DNA from: UMGS1783 sp900555065
Lineage (GTDB): Bacteria; Bacillota; Clostridia; Oscillospirales; UMGS1783
Direction of reading: 5' to 3'
Assembly (NCBI GenBank): GCA_937991645.1
Contig: CALKPL010000019.1
Span: 39,771 to 103,770 of the forward strand
DNA: 64,000 nucleotides
The notes under the pieces were generated by a model. That model searched no databases, was not told the origin of the DNA, and saw only the letters and a program-made list of their open reading frames with translations. The translations under genes were made by a program, and so were the position numbers. Below are positions 1 to 7,264 of this stretch, one piece after another; within the stretch, counting starts at the first letter, position 1; every line of letters begins with the position of its first letter.

Positions 1-2
1 CG

Positions 3-746
3 GCAAACACGTCCACAGTTCGGATAGAACTGCTGCTGAAATCGAACAGCGTCCGCTTTGTGGACTACAGCTGTTTGGGAGAGCTGTGGCTGGACGGGAA
101 GCTGGCGTACTCGAATGAAGCGCAGTACGCATTCCCGTCGCTTGGCTCGACGATCACAATCACGAGCTGGACGAAAACGGTGGAGCACAACAGCGACGGG
201 ACGCGGAGCATAACGGTCAGCGCGTGGTTTAAATGCGCGAGCGGCACATACTCGGCGGGCAGCGCGGAAGTGACAAACGGCTCGATGGCGCTGACGCCGA
301 TAGCGCGGACGCCGTCCGCGCCCACGTCGCTGACGGCAAAGGCGGGAAGCGATAGTACGTACTATGGGGGCGGAACGATCACAATAAACTGGAGCGGGGC
401 GACAGGCACGGTAACGGGGTACGAGTTGCAGTACGCGCTGCGGCCGCAGGACGGCGGCGCATGGGGGTCGTGGACGGCGCTGAAAACGGCGACGGGAACG
501 TCGACAACGGACACGAAAAGCATGATGTTCGGGCAGGCGGTAAAATATCGAGCGCGCGCAAAGAACGGGAGCCTGGCTTCGGGGTGGAAAGAAAGCAATA
601 CCCTGACGCGGACAGGCGGGGTGTATCTGCGCGTGGGCGGCGAATGGAAACAGGGGACGGTATACCGGAAGGTAAGCGGGAGCTGGAAGCAGGCGGCGGA
701 GGTGTACCGGCAGGTAAACGGCACATGGCGGCGCAGCGTGCCGTAA
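3..746 (+). CDS. Phage tail/minor structural protein, 5'-truncated by the window edge
   Basis: The reading frame is open from the first bases, so the gene starts outside the window; the GTG at 60 is internal and has no ribosome binding site. The visible 247 residues start with a beta-rich segment, then a fibronectin type III-like domain (from the PSAPTSLTAKAG segment to about NTLTRTGG). The end carries three short repeats of about 13 residues (VYLRVGGEWKQ, VYRKVSGSWKQ, VYRQVNGTWRR). Such Trp-containing C-terminal repeats and FN3 domains occur in siphovirus tail proteins of Clostridia. The next genes encode a fibre-like protein, holin and endolysin, which supports a tail-tip or receptor-binding role. 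Exact function is inferred from position. Confidence 0.7.
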   Translation, partial: ANTSTVRIELLLKSNSVRFVDYSCLGELWLDGKLAYSNEAQYAFPSLGSTITITSWTKTVEHNSDGTRSITVSAWFKCASGTYSAGSAEVTNGSMALTPIARTPSAPTSLTAKAGSDSTYYGGGTITINWSGATGTVTGYELQYALRPQDGGAWGSWTALKTATGTSTTDTKSMMFGQAVKYRARAKNGSLASGWKESNTLTRTGGVYLRVGGEWKQGTVYRKVSGSWKQAAEVYRQVNGTWRRSVP

Positions 747-760
747 AGGGGTGAATGGGA

Positions 761-1360
761 ATGGACGTAGTCAAACAGGCAGTGGAGACGATCAAACGGA
801 TGTACAACCTGTCGCTGCTGAAGCTATTGGAACGGCTGCCGGTGGAAAACGGGGGCACGGGCGGTGCAACGGCGGAGCAGGCGCGGGAGAATCTCGGTAT
901 ACAATTCCCGTTGCCCATAGCAAATGGGGGCACGGGCGGCACAACGGCTTCGGCGGCTCTGACAAACCTGGGACTGCCCGTGACGTACGGCACGTGGACG
1001 CCGGTGCTGTTCGCGTCGGACGGCGGTATGACGTATACGACAAGCTATAACTATGCGTATTACTGCAGCATAGGCAGGCTTGTGTACATCACCTTTTATA
1101 TGAAGGTGAATGTAACGGCCGCAGGGTCGGGGTACGCGCGGGTAAAGGGTTTGCCTGCCATGCCCGTGTCGGGCCAGTATTTTGCCATGGCCCGGTCTCT
1201 GTTTGCGACGGGCAGCTACTCGAACAACACGGAGGGCGAGGTCGGTTGTTTGCGGGATGACGGAACGATACGCATTCAGTCGGCAAACGGCACGGCCGCG
1301 CTGAAATGGAATACGGGCGATACGTGGGTCGGATATTCCGGCTGTTATATTAAGGCGTAG
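761..1360 (+). CDS. Phage tail fibre-like protein with NGGTGG repeats
   Basis: About 199 residues. A leading amphipathic segment (VVKQAVETIKRMYNL) is followed by two copies of a motif common in phage tail fibres: ENGGTGGATAEQARENLGI and ANGGTGGTTASAALTNLGL. The C-terminal 120 residues look like a compact beta-rich receptor-binding head starting at TYGTWTPVLFASDG. The AAGGGGTG Shine-Dalgarno at 746-752 sits 8 bases before ATG 761, better than before ATG 755, so 761 is preferred. It lies directly after the tail protein and before the coiled-coil protein. Its exact role (fibre, adhesin) is inferred. Confidence 0.75.
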   Translation: MDVVKQAVETIKRMYNLSLLKLLERLPVENGGTGGATAEQARENLGIQFPLPIANGGTGGTTASAALTNLGLPVTYGTWTPVLFASDGGMTYTTSYNYAYYCSIGRLVYITFYMKVNVTAAGSGYARVKGLPAMPVSGQYFAMARSLFATGSYSNNTEGEVGCLRDDGTIRIQSANGTAALKWNTGDTWVGYSGCYIKA

Positions 1361-1470
1361 GCCGCTGCTGCGGCATGCGTTTTTCGCGCGCGGGCCGTTC
1401 AAAAACCCCGTGCGCAGCGTAGACAGACGGGCCAGGCGGCGCGTAAGCGGCCCGCAGAAAAGGAGAGGGG

Positions 1471-2298
1471 ATGGACGCGGTGGCAGCCAAAAGTTACAGC
1501 GAACAGTACGAGCAAATGCTGCGCGAGCAGCTGGAACAGGCGCTCGACAGCATAGACAGGCAGGAACAGGCGCAGATCAACCGGTACGACACTGAACTTG
1601 CGCGTGTCGAAGCGGCGCGGCAGAACGCGCTGCGGGGCGCATATGCGGACTATGCCAACAATATCAATCCGTACGGCATACAGGCGGAGGCCGCCTATGC
1701 AAACGGATTGCGCGGCGCAGGCAAGAGCGAAACTGCGCTTGCAAACTATTACAACACATACCAGAACATGCTGGCTCAGATACACAGCCTCAAGGACGGG
1801 CAGGCAAGCGACCTGCGCCTGGATCTTGACGACGCGCTCGCACAAAATGAAGCCAGCCGAACAGCCGCGCGCGGCGACGCATATAATAGTATACTGAACG
1901 AGAGAATCCGGCGGGAAGAGAGCGAATACAACAGGGCGCAGGACGAGCGTGAATACGCCTTCCGGCTCGCGCAGGCGCAGCAGGAGCAGGAGAACTGGCA
2001 AAAGGAGTTCGAGCTGAAGCTCGCGGCGGCCCAGAAATCGTCTGCGAAAAGCGGCGGTTCCGGCTCCGGCCGCAGTGCATCCGCGGCGCAGAGCAGCGTA
2101 ACGGACGGCGCGGGGGGCATGGACGAACAACAGTTCGAAGAGCTCTACAATACGATGAACAGCCTGCGCTGGTCTGTCCTGCCGGGCGAGTCGAACCCGA
2201 CGCCCCGCATCCGCGAATGGCAGAGTTCGTATCTCCAGTCGTTCAGTAAGTACCTGTCCCCCGCGCAGTACCAGCAGCTGGTTGCGCTGTGTCTGTAA
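1471..2298 (+). CDS. Phage-associated coiled-coil structural protein
   Basis: 275 residues, rich in Glu, Gln, Ala and Arg. Most of residues 1-190 predicts as long charged helix (runs such as QEQENWQKEF), followed by a Ser/Gly linker (KSGGSGSGRSASAAQSS) and a folded C-terminal segment with Trp and Pro. Strong ribosome binding site AGGAGAGGGG precedes ATG 1471. No enzyme motif is visible. Position between fibre and lysis genes suggests a late structural or assembly protein of the prophage. I do not recognise a named family. Confidence 0.65.
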   Translation: MDAVAAKSYSEQYEQMLREQLEQALDSIDRQEQAQINRYDTELARVEAARQNALRGAYADYANNINPYGIQAEAAYANGLRGAGKSETALANYYNTYQNMLAQIHSLKDGQASDLRLDLDDALAQNEASRTAARGDAYNSILNERIRREESEYNRAQDEREYAFRLAQAQQEQENWQKEFELKLAAAQKSSAKSGGSGSGRSASAAQSSVTDGAGGMDEQQFEELYNTMNSLRWSVLPGESNPTPRIREWQSSYLQSFSKYLSPAQYQQLVALCL

Positions 2299-2318
2299 CG
2301 GATATGGGGGACGCGAAT

Positions 2319-2573
2319 ATGTGCACGGAAACGCCGGCCGCGTGCAGAGAGCGCTTTGCGAGAATAGACGCGCGCCTTAAAGAGAGCGAAGGGCAGCTGC
2401 GGCTGCACAGGGAGGATATTAACCAGCTTATGGTCCTCACCGCGCGGCTTGGCGAAAAGATCAATATGCTTGCAAATTCCATGCGCGCACTGACAAGGGC
2501 GCTATGGGGCGTAGCGGGGGCTGTAATCGCAGCGCTGCTGGGGTTCTTCCTTTGGTACGTCCAGTCGTTGTAA
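2319..2573 (+). CDS. XhlA-like phage holin-associated small membrane protein
   Basis: 84 residues from ATG 2319, which has a GGGGGA motif 7 bases upstream; an in-frame ATG at 2304 and GTG at 2289 are alternatives, the latter overlapping the previous gene. The protein has a charged coiled-coil segment (RFARIDARLKESEGQLRLHR, then NQLMVLTARLGEKINML) and a single C-terminal transmembrane helix (VAGAVIAALLGFFLWYV). This matches haemolysin XhlA-type proteins, which sit beside holins in phage lysis cassettes. Here it lies 10 bases before the holin gene. Confidence 0.7.
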   Translation: MCTETPAACRERFARIDARLKESEGQLRLHREDINQLMVLTARLGEKINMLANSMRALTRALWGVAGAVIAALLGFFLWYVQSL

Positions 2574-2583
2574 GGAGAGGAAA

Positions 2584-2886
2584 ATGAATATACAGAATTT
2601 TTTAGGAATCAATTTACTGGTGCGGTTGAAAAACCCGCTTTTCTGGGTGCAGGTGGTATTGGCCATATTCATGCCGGTATTGGTCTATTTCGGCGTGGAG
2701 TGGGAGCAGCTTACCACCTGGAGCGCCGTTTTCAGCCTGCTGTGGCAGGCGATAAAAAACCCCGTCGTCGTCGTTTCGGTCATCGTCTCCATTTGGAACA
2801 CGGTCACAGACCCCACGACCTGCGGTCCGGGGGACAGCGCGCTTGCAAAAACCTATGAGAAACCAAAACAGAAAGAAGAGATGTGA
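2584..2886 (+). CDS. Phage holin, phi-LC3 family
   Basis: 100 residues. The N-terminal signature INLLVRLKNPLFWVQV, two membrane segments, and the C-terminal TVTDPTTCGPGDSALAKTY segment match the phi-LC3 holin family, where a DPTTxGxxDS motif is characteristic. Holins form membrane lesions that let the endolysin reach the wall. The ribosome binding site AAGGAGAGG precedes ATG 2584. The endolysin starts 3 bases after the stop, so the two are translationally linked. Confidence 0.9.
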   Translation: MNIQNFLGINLLVRLKNPLFWVQVVLAIFMPVLVYFGVEWEQLTTWSAVFSLLWQAIKNPVVVVSVIVSIWNTVTDPTTCGPGDSALAKTYEKPKQKEEM

Positions 2887-2889
2887 GCA

Positions 2890-3759
2890 ATGGCACTGCA
2901 GAAACCGAGGTACCCGGTGGATTATATCGGTATCACGCAATATTATAATACGGCGCATCCTGCGCTGGATCTCGGCTGGCATACGCCGAACCCGCCGGTC
3001 TACGCCGCTGCCGCCGGCACGGTTTATGCGGCCGCGCGCGATGTAGACGGCGCGAACTATGTCGTGATCCGGCACGACAACGTGATCGCGGGCAAGCTGG
3101 TATACACCCTGTACTGGCACCTGGCCTCCTATCGCGTCGCAAAGGGCGCGACGGTCAAACTCGGCGACCCGATCGGCGTGATGGGACAGACGGGCAACGC
3201 CGTCGGCGTACACCTGCACTTTGAGTTCTGGATTACGCCGCAAAGCTATACCAAATGGGCGCTCAGCGATAAGAAAAAATACGCGGTCGATCCCCAGTCC
3301 TATGTGTACTGCTATCCGGACCAGACCGTAAGCCCGAACACAAAAAACGTGCTCAAATACACGCCCCAGATCGATCCGGGCGAAGACGTCCTTGCGCTGG
3401 GCACCAAGCTTAGCCTGAAAAACGTGCCCCTGTACGCCAGCTCCGACGCCGCGCGCGCCGCAGGCCGTGTGAACGGGACGTATTACACCTGGGACAGCCA
3501 GATTATCCGCAACAGAATCCGGATTACGAACAGTACGGCAAACGTCGGCCGTCCAGGCGCGGTAACGGGATGGATCGGCAAGGAGTATCTGCCGGTGGCA
3601 AATGGGCCGACGGTCTATATCGTCGTTTCCGGCGATACCCTTTCGGGAATCGCAGCGCGCAGCGGCGTATCGCTCAGCGCGCTTCTGGCCGCAAATCCGC
3701 AGATTAAAAATCCGAACGTCATCTATCCCGGAGACCGTATCACCATACCGGCAAACTGA
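2890..3759 (+). CDS. Phage endolysin: M23 peptidase with C-terminal LysM
   Basis: 289 residues. The M23 domain spans about residues 10-125, with zinc-binding H23-x3-D27 and the HLHFEF motif (H108, H110). A middle segment (about 150-235) is beta-rich and SH3-like. A single LysM repeat fills about 242-289 (IVVSGDTLSGIAARSGVS to YPGDRITIPAN). The protein should cut peptidoglycan cross-bridges at the end of the phage cycle; the holin upstream would release it, since no signal peptide is present. A strong terminator follows at 3774, closing the late operon. Family-level call is firm; the phage role is inferred from context. Confidence 0.9.
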   Translation: MALQKPRYPVDYIGITQYYNTAHPALDLGWHTPNPPVYAAAAGTVYAAARDVDGANYVVIRHDNVIAGKLVYTLYWHLASYRVAKGATVKLGDPIGVMGQTGNAVGVHLHFEFWITPQSYTKWALSDKKKYAVDPQSYVYCYPDQTVSPNTKNVLKYTPQIDPGEDVLALGTKLSLKNVPLYASSDAARAAGRVNGTYYTWDSQIIRNRIRITNSTANVGRPGAVTGWIGKEYLPVANGPTVYIVVSGDTLSGIAARSGVSLSALLAANPQIKNPNVIYPGDRITIPAN

Positions 3760-3773
3760 TTGCGCCTATATGG

Positions 3774-3804
3774 AAAAAATCACGCCCTAGGGCGTGATTT
3801 TTTT
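3774..3804 (+). terminator. Intrinsic terminator after the prophage lysis genes
   Basis: Inverted repeat TCACGCCC/GGGCGTGA flanked by an A6 run and a T7 run, 14 bases after the endolysin stop. The A/T flanks make it usable in both directions. Confidence 0.92.
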
Positions 3805-3814
3805 GCGTAAAGAC

Positions 3815-3862
3815 TTGACAGCGGCGCAAAACTGTATTATTGTATTAGTTAAATAATACAGT
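3815..3862 (+). promoter_or_regulatory. Promoter with YtrA-type operator of the GntR/ABC operon
   Basis: A -35 TTGACA (3815-3820) and -10 TATTGT (3838-3843) are 17 bases apart. A perfect 10-bp inverted repeat, ACTGTATTAT (3831-3840) and ATAATACAGT (3853-3862), overlaps the -10. An inner TGTATTA-N6-TAATACA (3841-3860) resembles sites described for YtrA-type GntR repressors. The regulator encoded 19 bases downstream is the obvious candidate to bind it. Confidence 0.85.
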
Positions 3863-3881
3863 TGAAGGGAGGATCGCGCGG

Positions 3882-4271
3882 GTGGACTGGAACTTTTCCG
3901 GCGACCGGCCGGTATATCTGCAGCTTTTCGAGCGGATGGAACTGGCCATCGTCTCCGGCTACTATGAGCCGGGCCAGCGTCTGCCTTCGGTACGGGAGCT
4001 GGCGCAGCTGTGCAGGGTCAATCCCAACACGGTTCAGCGCGCGCTGGGCGCGCTGGAGGAAGCCGGCCTTGTCAGCACGCAGCGCACCAGCGGCAAGTTT
4101 GTGACGGCGGATTTGGGCCTGATCGAACGAACGCGGCGGCAGTTTGCGGCTGCGGCTGCGTCCGCATATCTTACGCAGATGGAGGGGCTGGGATACGGCA
4201 GGGCCGAGGCCGCGGCCCTGCTCGAACAGAAGGCGGCTGAAGAAACGAATATACAGGAGGGAAGACCATGA
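3882..4271 (+). CDS. GntR-family regulator, YtrA subfamily
   Basis: 129 residues from GTG 3882, preceded by GAAGGGAGG. Residues 1-70 form the GntR winged helix: PVYLQLFERMELAI, then LPSVRELAQLCRVNPNTVQRA as the helix-turn-helix, then the wing GLVSTQRTSGKFV. The short all-helical C-terminus (about 50 residues) is typical of YtrA proteins, which lack a large ligand domain and usually control an adjacent ABC transporter. The gene overlaps the ATPase start by 4 bases. It probably represses its own operon through the 3831-3862 palindrome. Confidence 0.92.
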   Translation: MDWNFSGDRPVYLQLFERMELAIVSGYYEPGQRLPSVRELAQLCRVNPNTVQRALGALEEAGLVSTQRTSGKFVTADLGLIERTRRQFAAAAASAYLTQMEGLGYGRAEAAALLEQKAAEETNIQEGRP

Positions 4272-4960
4272 CGGTTTCATGCAGGAACCTGACCAAAAAG
4301 TACGGCGCGTACAGCGCGGTTAACAACATAAGCCTCACGCTTGGCGGCGGACGGATTATCGGCCTGCTCGGTCCGAACGGCTCGGGCAAGACGACTCTGA
4401 TTAAAATGATAAACGGCCTGCTCACGCCCAGTTCAGGAGAACTGCAGATAGACGGCCGCGTACCCGGCGTAGAGAGCAAAAAACACATATCGTACCTGCC
4501 GGAACGCACTTATTTGAATATGGACATGCGCGTGCGCGATTTGCTGCGCTACTTTGCCGATTTCTATGCGGATTTCGATATGGAGCGTGCGCACCGGATG
4601 CTCGATCAGCTCGAAATCCAGGAGGCCGGCCGGCTCAAAACAATGTCCAAGGGCACAAAGGAGAAGGTGCAGCTCATTCTGGTGATGAGCCGGCGCGCGC
4701 AGCTATACGTGCTCGACGAGCCCATCGGCGGCATCGACCCTGCGGGCCGCGACTATATCCTCGACACTATACTCACCAACTTTGACCCGGGGGCGAGCAT
4801 TCTGCTGTCCACCCATCTGATCGCGGACATTGAGCGGATCCTGGACGATGTGATCTTTCTGCGCTGCGGTACGGTGGCGCTCTACGGGAACGCCGACGAG
4901 ATCCGCGGCGAACACGGCAAGTCGATTGACGCGCTGTTTCGGGAGGTATACAGATGTTAG
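4268..4960 (+). CDS. ABC transporter ATP-binding protein
   Basis: 230 residues. Walker A GPNGSGKTTL near residue 35, a weak signature (MSKGTKEKVQL) instead of LSGGQ, Walker B LYVLDEPIGGID with the catalytic Glu, and switch His in LLSTHLI. The modified signature is common in ATPases paired with YtrA regulators. The product should energise the membrane protein encoded by the next gene, with which it overlaps by 7 bases. The substrate cannot be read from sequence; envelope-stress or antimicrobial export is the usual suggestion for this arrangement. Confidence 0.92.
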   Translation: MTVSCRNLTKKYGAYSAVNNISLTLGGGRIIGLLGPNGSGKTTLIKMINGLLTPSSGELQIDGRVPGVESKKHISYLPERTYLNMDMRVRDLLRYFADFYADFDMERAHRMLDQLEIQEAGRLKTMSKGTKEKVQLILVMSRRAQLYVLDEPIGGIDPAGRDYILDTILTNFDPGASILLSTHLIADIERILDDVIFLRCGTVALYGNADEIRGEHGKSIDALFREVYRC

Positions 4961-5706
4961 GGAAACTGTTAAAGCATGATTTCAAATCCCTGCTGCGCAG
5001 AATCTGGCCCGCGTTTTTGATTCTGTTCGCATCTGCAGGCCTGTGCAGGCTCTTCTGGCGGCTGGGCGAGGCGTATCCCGCCTTCAACCTGGTCCGGGGC
5101 TTGGCGCTTACGCTGTTTATTCTGCTGCTGGTCGTAGGCTATCTGTTCGTCTGCGTCGTGTGCATAATGCGCTTTTACCAGTCCATGGTGAAAGACGAGG
5201 GGTATCTGACGCATACCCTGCCCGTTACAAAGGGCAGGCTGATTTTCTCCAAGGTGTTCACCTCCGTCGTCTGCCTGCTGCTCATGCTCGCCGCGGACCT
5301 GGCCGCGGCCGCCGTCGCATTCTACCAGCCGGCGCTGTTCAGCTCGTTGTGGGCCGTGTTCAAAGCCGCGGCTGCCGATGCGGGATTGGGCCCTCTGTGG
5401 CTCTTGCCGCTGCTTGCACTGTGCGCCATGATCAGTTTTTTGATGATGATCTTTACCGGCATCTCTATCGGCCAGCTCCACAATAAGAACAAGCTCGGAT
5501 ATGGGGTGCTGTATTGTTTCTGCGGATACGTGCTCAATCAGCTGTGCAGCCTGGTGCTTCTGGTGCTGTTTGCCCTGCGCTACGAGTCGTTTGCGTTCTC
5601 CTTCAGCGGCATGGCAGGCTGCGCCTGCGGGCTCAACGTGCTGTTTATCGCCGTATACGCCGTGATCATGCTCTATATATACCGGAATAAGGTCAACCTG
5701 GAATAG
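4954..5706 (+). CDS. ABC transporter permease-like membrane protein
   Basis: 250 residues with about six hydrophobic helices and a basic N-terminus (MLGKLLKHDFKSLLRR). The segment MVKDEGYLTHTLPVTKGRL, between helices 2 and 3, is typical of ABC-2-like permeases in Clostridia that accompany YtrA/ATPase pairs. It overlaps the ATPase gene by 7 bases, so the two are almost certainly partners. No substrate-specific feature is visible. Confidence 0.8.
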   Translation: MLGKLLKHDFKSLLRRIWPAFLILFASAGLCRLFWRLGEAYPAFNLVRGLALTLFILLLVVGYLFVCVVCIMRFYQSMVKDEGYLTHTLPVTKGRLIFSKVFTSVVCLLLMLAADLAAAAVAFYQPALFSSLWAVFKAAAADAGLGPLWLLPLLALCAMISFLMMIFTGISIGQLHNKNKLGYGVLYCFCGYVLNQLCSLVLLVLFALRYESFAFSFSGMAGCACGLNVLFIAVYAVIMLYIYRNKVNLE

Positions 5707-5718
5707 CCCGTATCAAAA

Positions 5719-5756
5719 GAAGGAGGGCCCGCGCCGGCCGGCGCGGGCCCTCCTTC
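5719..5756 (+). terminator. Perfect GC-rich hairpin at the end of the ABC operon
   Basis: A perfect 38-base palindrome (two 19-base arms, no unpaired loop) starts 12 bases after the permease stop. Only short, interrupted T runs follow, so it is a T-poor terminator or an mRNA 3'-end stabiliser. Confidence 0.7.
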
Positions 5757-5825
5757 TTCATTGGCAGTGGACGGGCGCGCCCGCCTGTGATACAATACAG
5801 GTAAAACAAAAACGGAGGAACGTAT

Positions 5826-6599
5826 ATGCAACCGATTCCGCTGCCGGGCCCGATTGCTGCGCTTGTCCGGGGCCTGCGCTGGGAACGCGATACGGTCGGG
5901 CGCTCTTTTGCCGGCGTATACCGGCTCAGCGACGGCAAAAATACGTATTACCTGAAATGCGGCGACGAGGCAGACGGACTGGCCGGCGAATGCCGGAACC
6001 TGCGCTGGCTGCGGGGTCGACTGCCCGTGCCCGAGGTCCTGGCCTGGGCTGCGGAAGGGGGTATGGAATACATGCTCCTGTCCGAAGCCGGCGGGCGCAT
6101 GCTCTGCGACGCGTCCTACCTGCGCCGGCCGGAGCTGGCCGTTTCCGCGCTCGCGTCGGGACTGCGTATGCTCCGCGCGGTAGACATATCCGGCTGCCCG
6201 CTGAAAAACGGGCTGGACGAAAAGCTGGAAGCTGCGGCGGAGAATATACGCTGCGGCCGGCTCGACCCGGACGATTGGGCGCAGATGTCGGACCGCTACA
6301 ATTCGCCCTGGGATCTGCTCTGCGAGCTGCGGCGTACCCGGCCCCCGGAAGAACCCGTGTTCACCCACGGCGACTATTGCCTGCCGAATGTATTTGCAGA
6401 AGGCGCGGAAGTGACCGCCATGCTCGACCTGGGCGGCGCCGGCGTTGCGGACGTGTGGCAGGACGTCGCGCTGTGCATCCGTTCCATGCGCTATAATTTC
6501 GGGACCGACGCCCATACCCCGCCGCTTTTGCGCCAGATTGGGCTTGCTATGGACCCGTTTAAATGCCGCTACTACCAGCTGCTTGACGAGCTGTTCTGA
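5826..6599 (+). CDS. APH(3')-like aminoglycoside phosphotransferase family kinase
   Basis: 257 residues, close to the ~264 of APH(3') enzymes. The catalytic loop is THGDYCLPNVF with Asp183 as predicted base, followed 18 residues later by MLDLGGAGVAD with Asp201 as the metal ligand; APH(3') enzymes have the same 18-residue spacing and similar text. VWQDVALCIRSM and the terminal RYYQLLDELF also match APH(3') hallmarks. Lys in TYYLKCGDE is the likely nucleotide-binding Lys. The AACGGAGG site sits 7 bases before ATG. It is a solo gene without mobile-element marks and with host-like GC content, so it may be intrinsic. Actual aminoglycoside activity is not shown by sequence; a related small-molecule kinase is possible. 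Confidence 0.82.
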   Translation: MQPIPLPGPIAALVRGLRWERDTVGRSFAGVYRLSDGKNTYYLKCGDEADGLAGECRNLRWLRGRLPVPEVLAWAAEGGMEYMLLSEAGGRMLCDASYLRRPELAVSALASGLRMLRAVDISGCPLKNGLDEKLEAAAENIRCGRLDPDDWAQMSDRYNSPWDLLCELRRTRPPEEPVFTHGDYCLPNVFAEGAEVTAMLDLGGAGVADVWQDVALCIRSMRYNFGTDAHTPPLLRQIGLAMDPFKCRYYQLLDELF

Positions 6600-7264
6600 C
6601 CCGCCGCTGCGATTTTTGCCGAAAAATGCTGAAAGAACGGCAACCCGAAGGCGCCGTTCTTCCAGTTTACCGCCCGCGTCGGAGTAAACGATCGCTCCGT
6701 CGCAAACAGTATATCATCACAAACAGGCGCACACATGCACCCGTTTATGGGGGGGGCATACAAAAGGATTTTCCAATATAGGCCGTTATTGGGCCAGCAT
6801 TGAATGAACCTACTCCAAGAGTAACATATTTCCCACCCTGAATCAATAGCGAAATGAAATAAATTGCTAATTATGGAAAAATTGACCGAAGATTTGACTA
6901 AATGGTCGAAAAAAGTATAATTTTATCGAAAAAAAATTGATCTTTGGGAACTGCACGGCGGAATGCGAGAAACAGGTAGATTCCTGTCGAAAGTCATCGG
7001 CTGTATACTTATATTTATTATACCTGAAACTATTTTGAATTGCCAGGTTTTTCTATTTTTCTGCGCATATTTTTTTGCAGTCAGGTTTGCCCGCGAAATG
7101 TTGCGCCGCGGCTTTACGGCGCATTCGCTTTGTGCTATAATATTTGCATATACATATGTTCGGGTTCATAGAATCGAATCGGGGCCCGGCGCAATCATGC
7201 AAAAACCTGGATTATGGATCTTCCGGCGGCCGGTACGGCGGCGCAGCCGGAGACGGGAGGATAC
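6600..7264 (+). other. Intergenic region with an AT-rich segment
   Basis: No convincing gene. A T-less hairpin (AAGAACGGC/GCCGTTCTT, 6633-6661) follows the kinase. About 6770-7080 is strikingly AT-rich against a GC-rich background, with many A/T runs around 6880-6945. An open frame at 6963-7268 has no ribosome binding site or recognisable domain and is rejected. Confidence 0.6.
7113..7141 (+). promoter_or_regulatory. Predicted promoter for the Tim44-like gene
   Basis: TTTACG (7113-7118), a 17-base spacer, then a consensus TATAAT (7136-7141), about 125 bases before the ATG at 7265. The -10 is strong and the -35 moderate. Confidence 0.55.

Noticed and set aside
379..993. Minus-strand 204-codon frame opposite the prophage tail genes
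   Set aside because: Low-complexity Arg/Pro/Ser text antisense to two well-supported phage genes.
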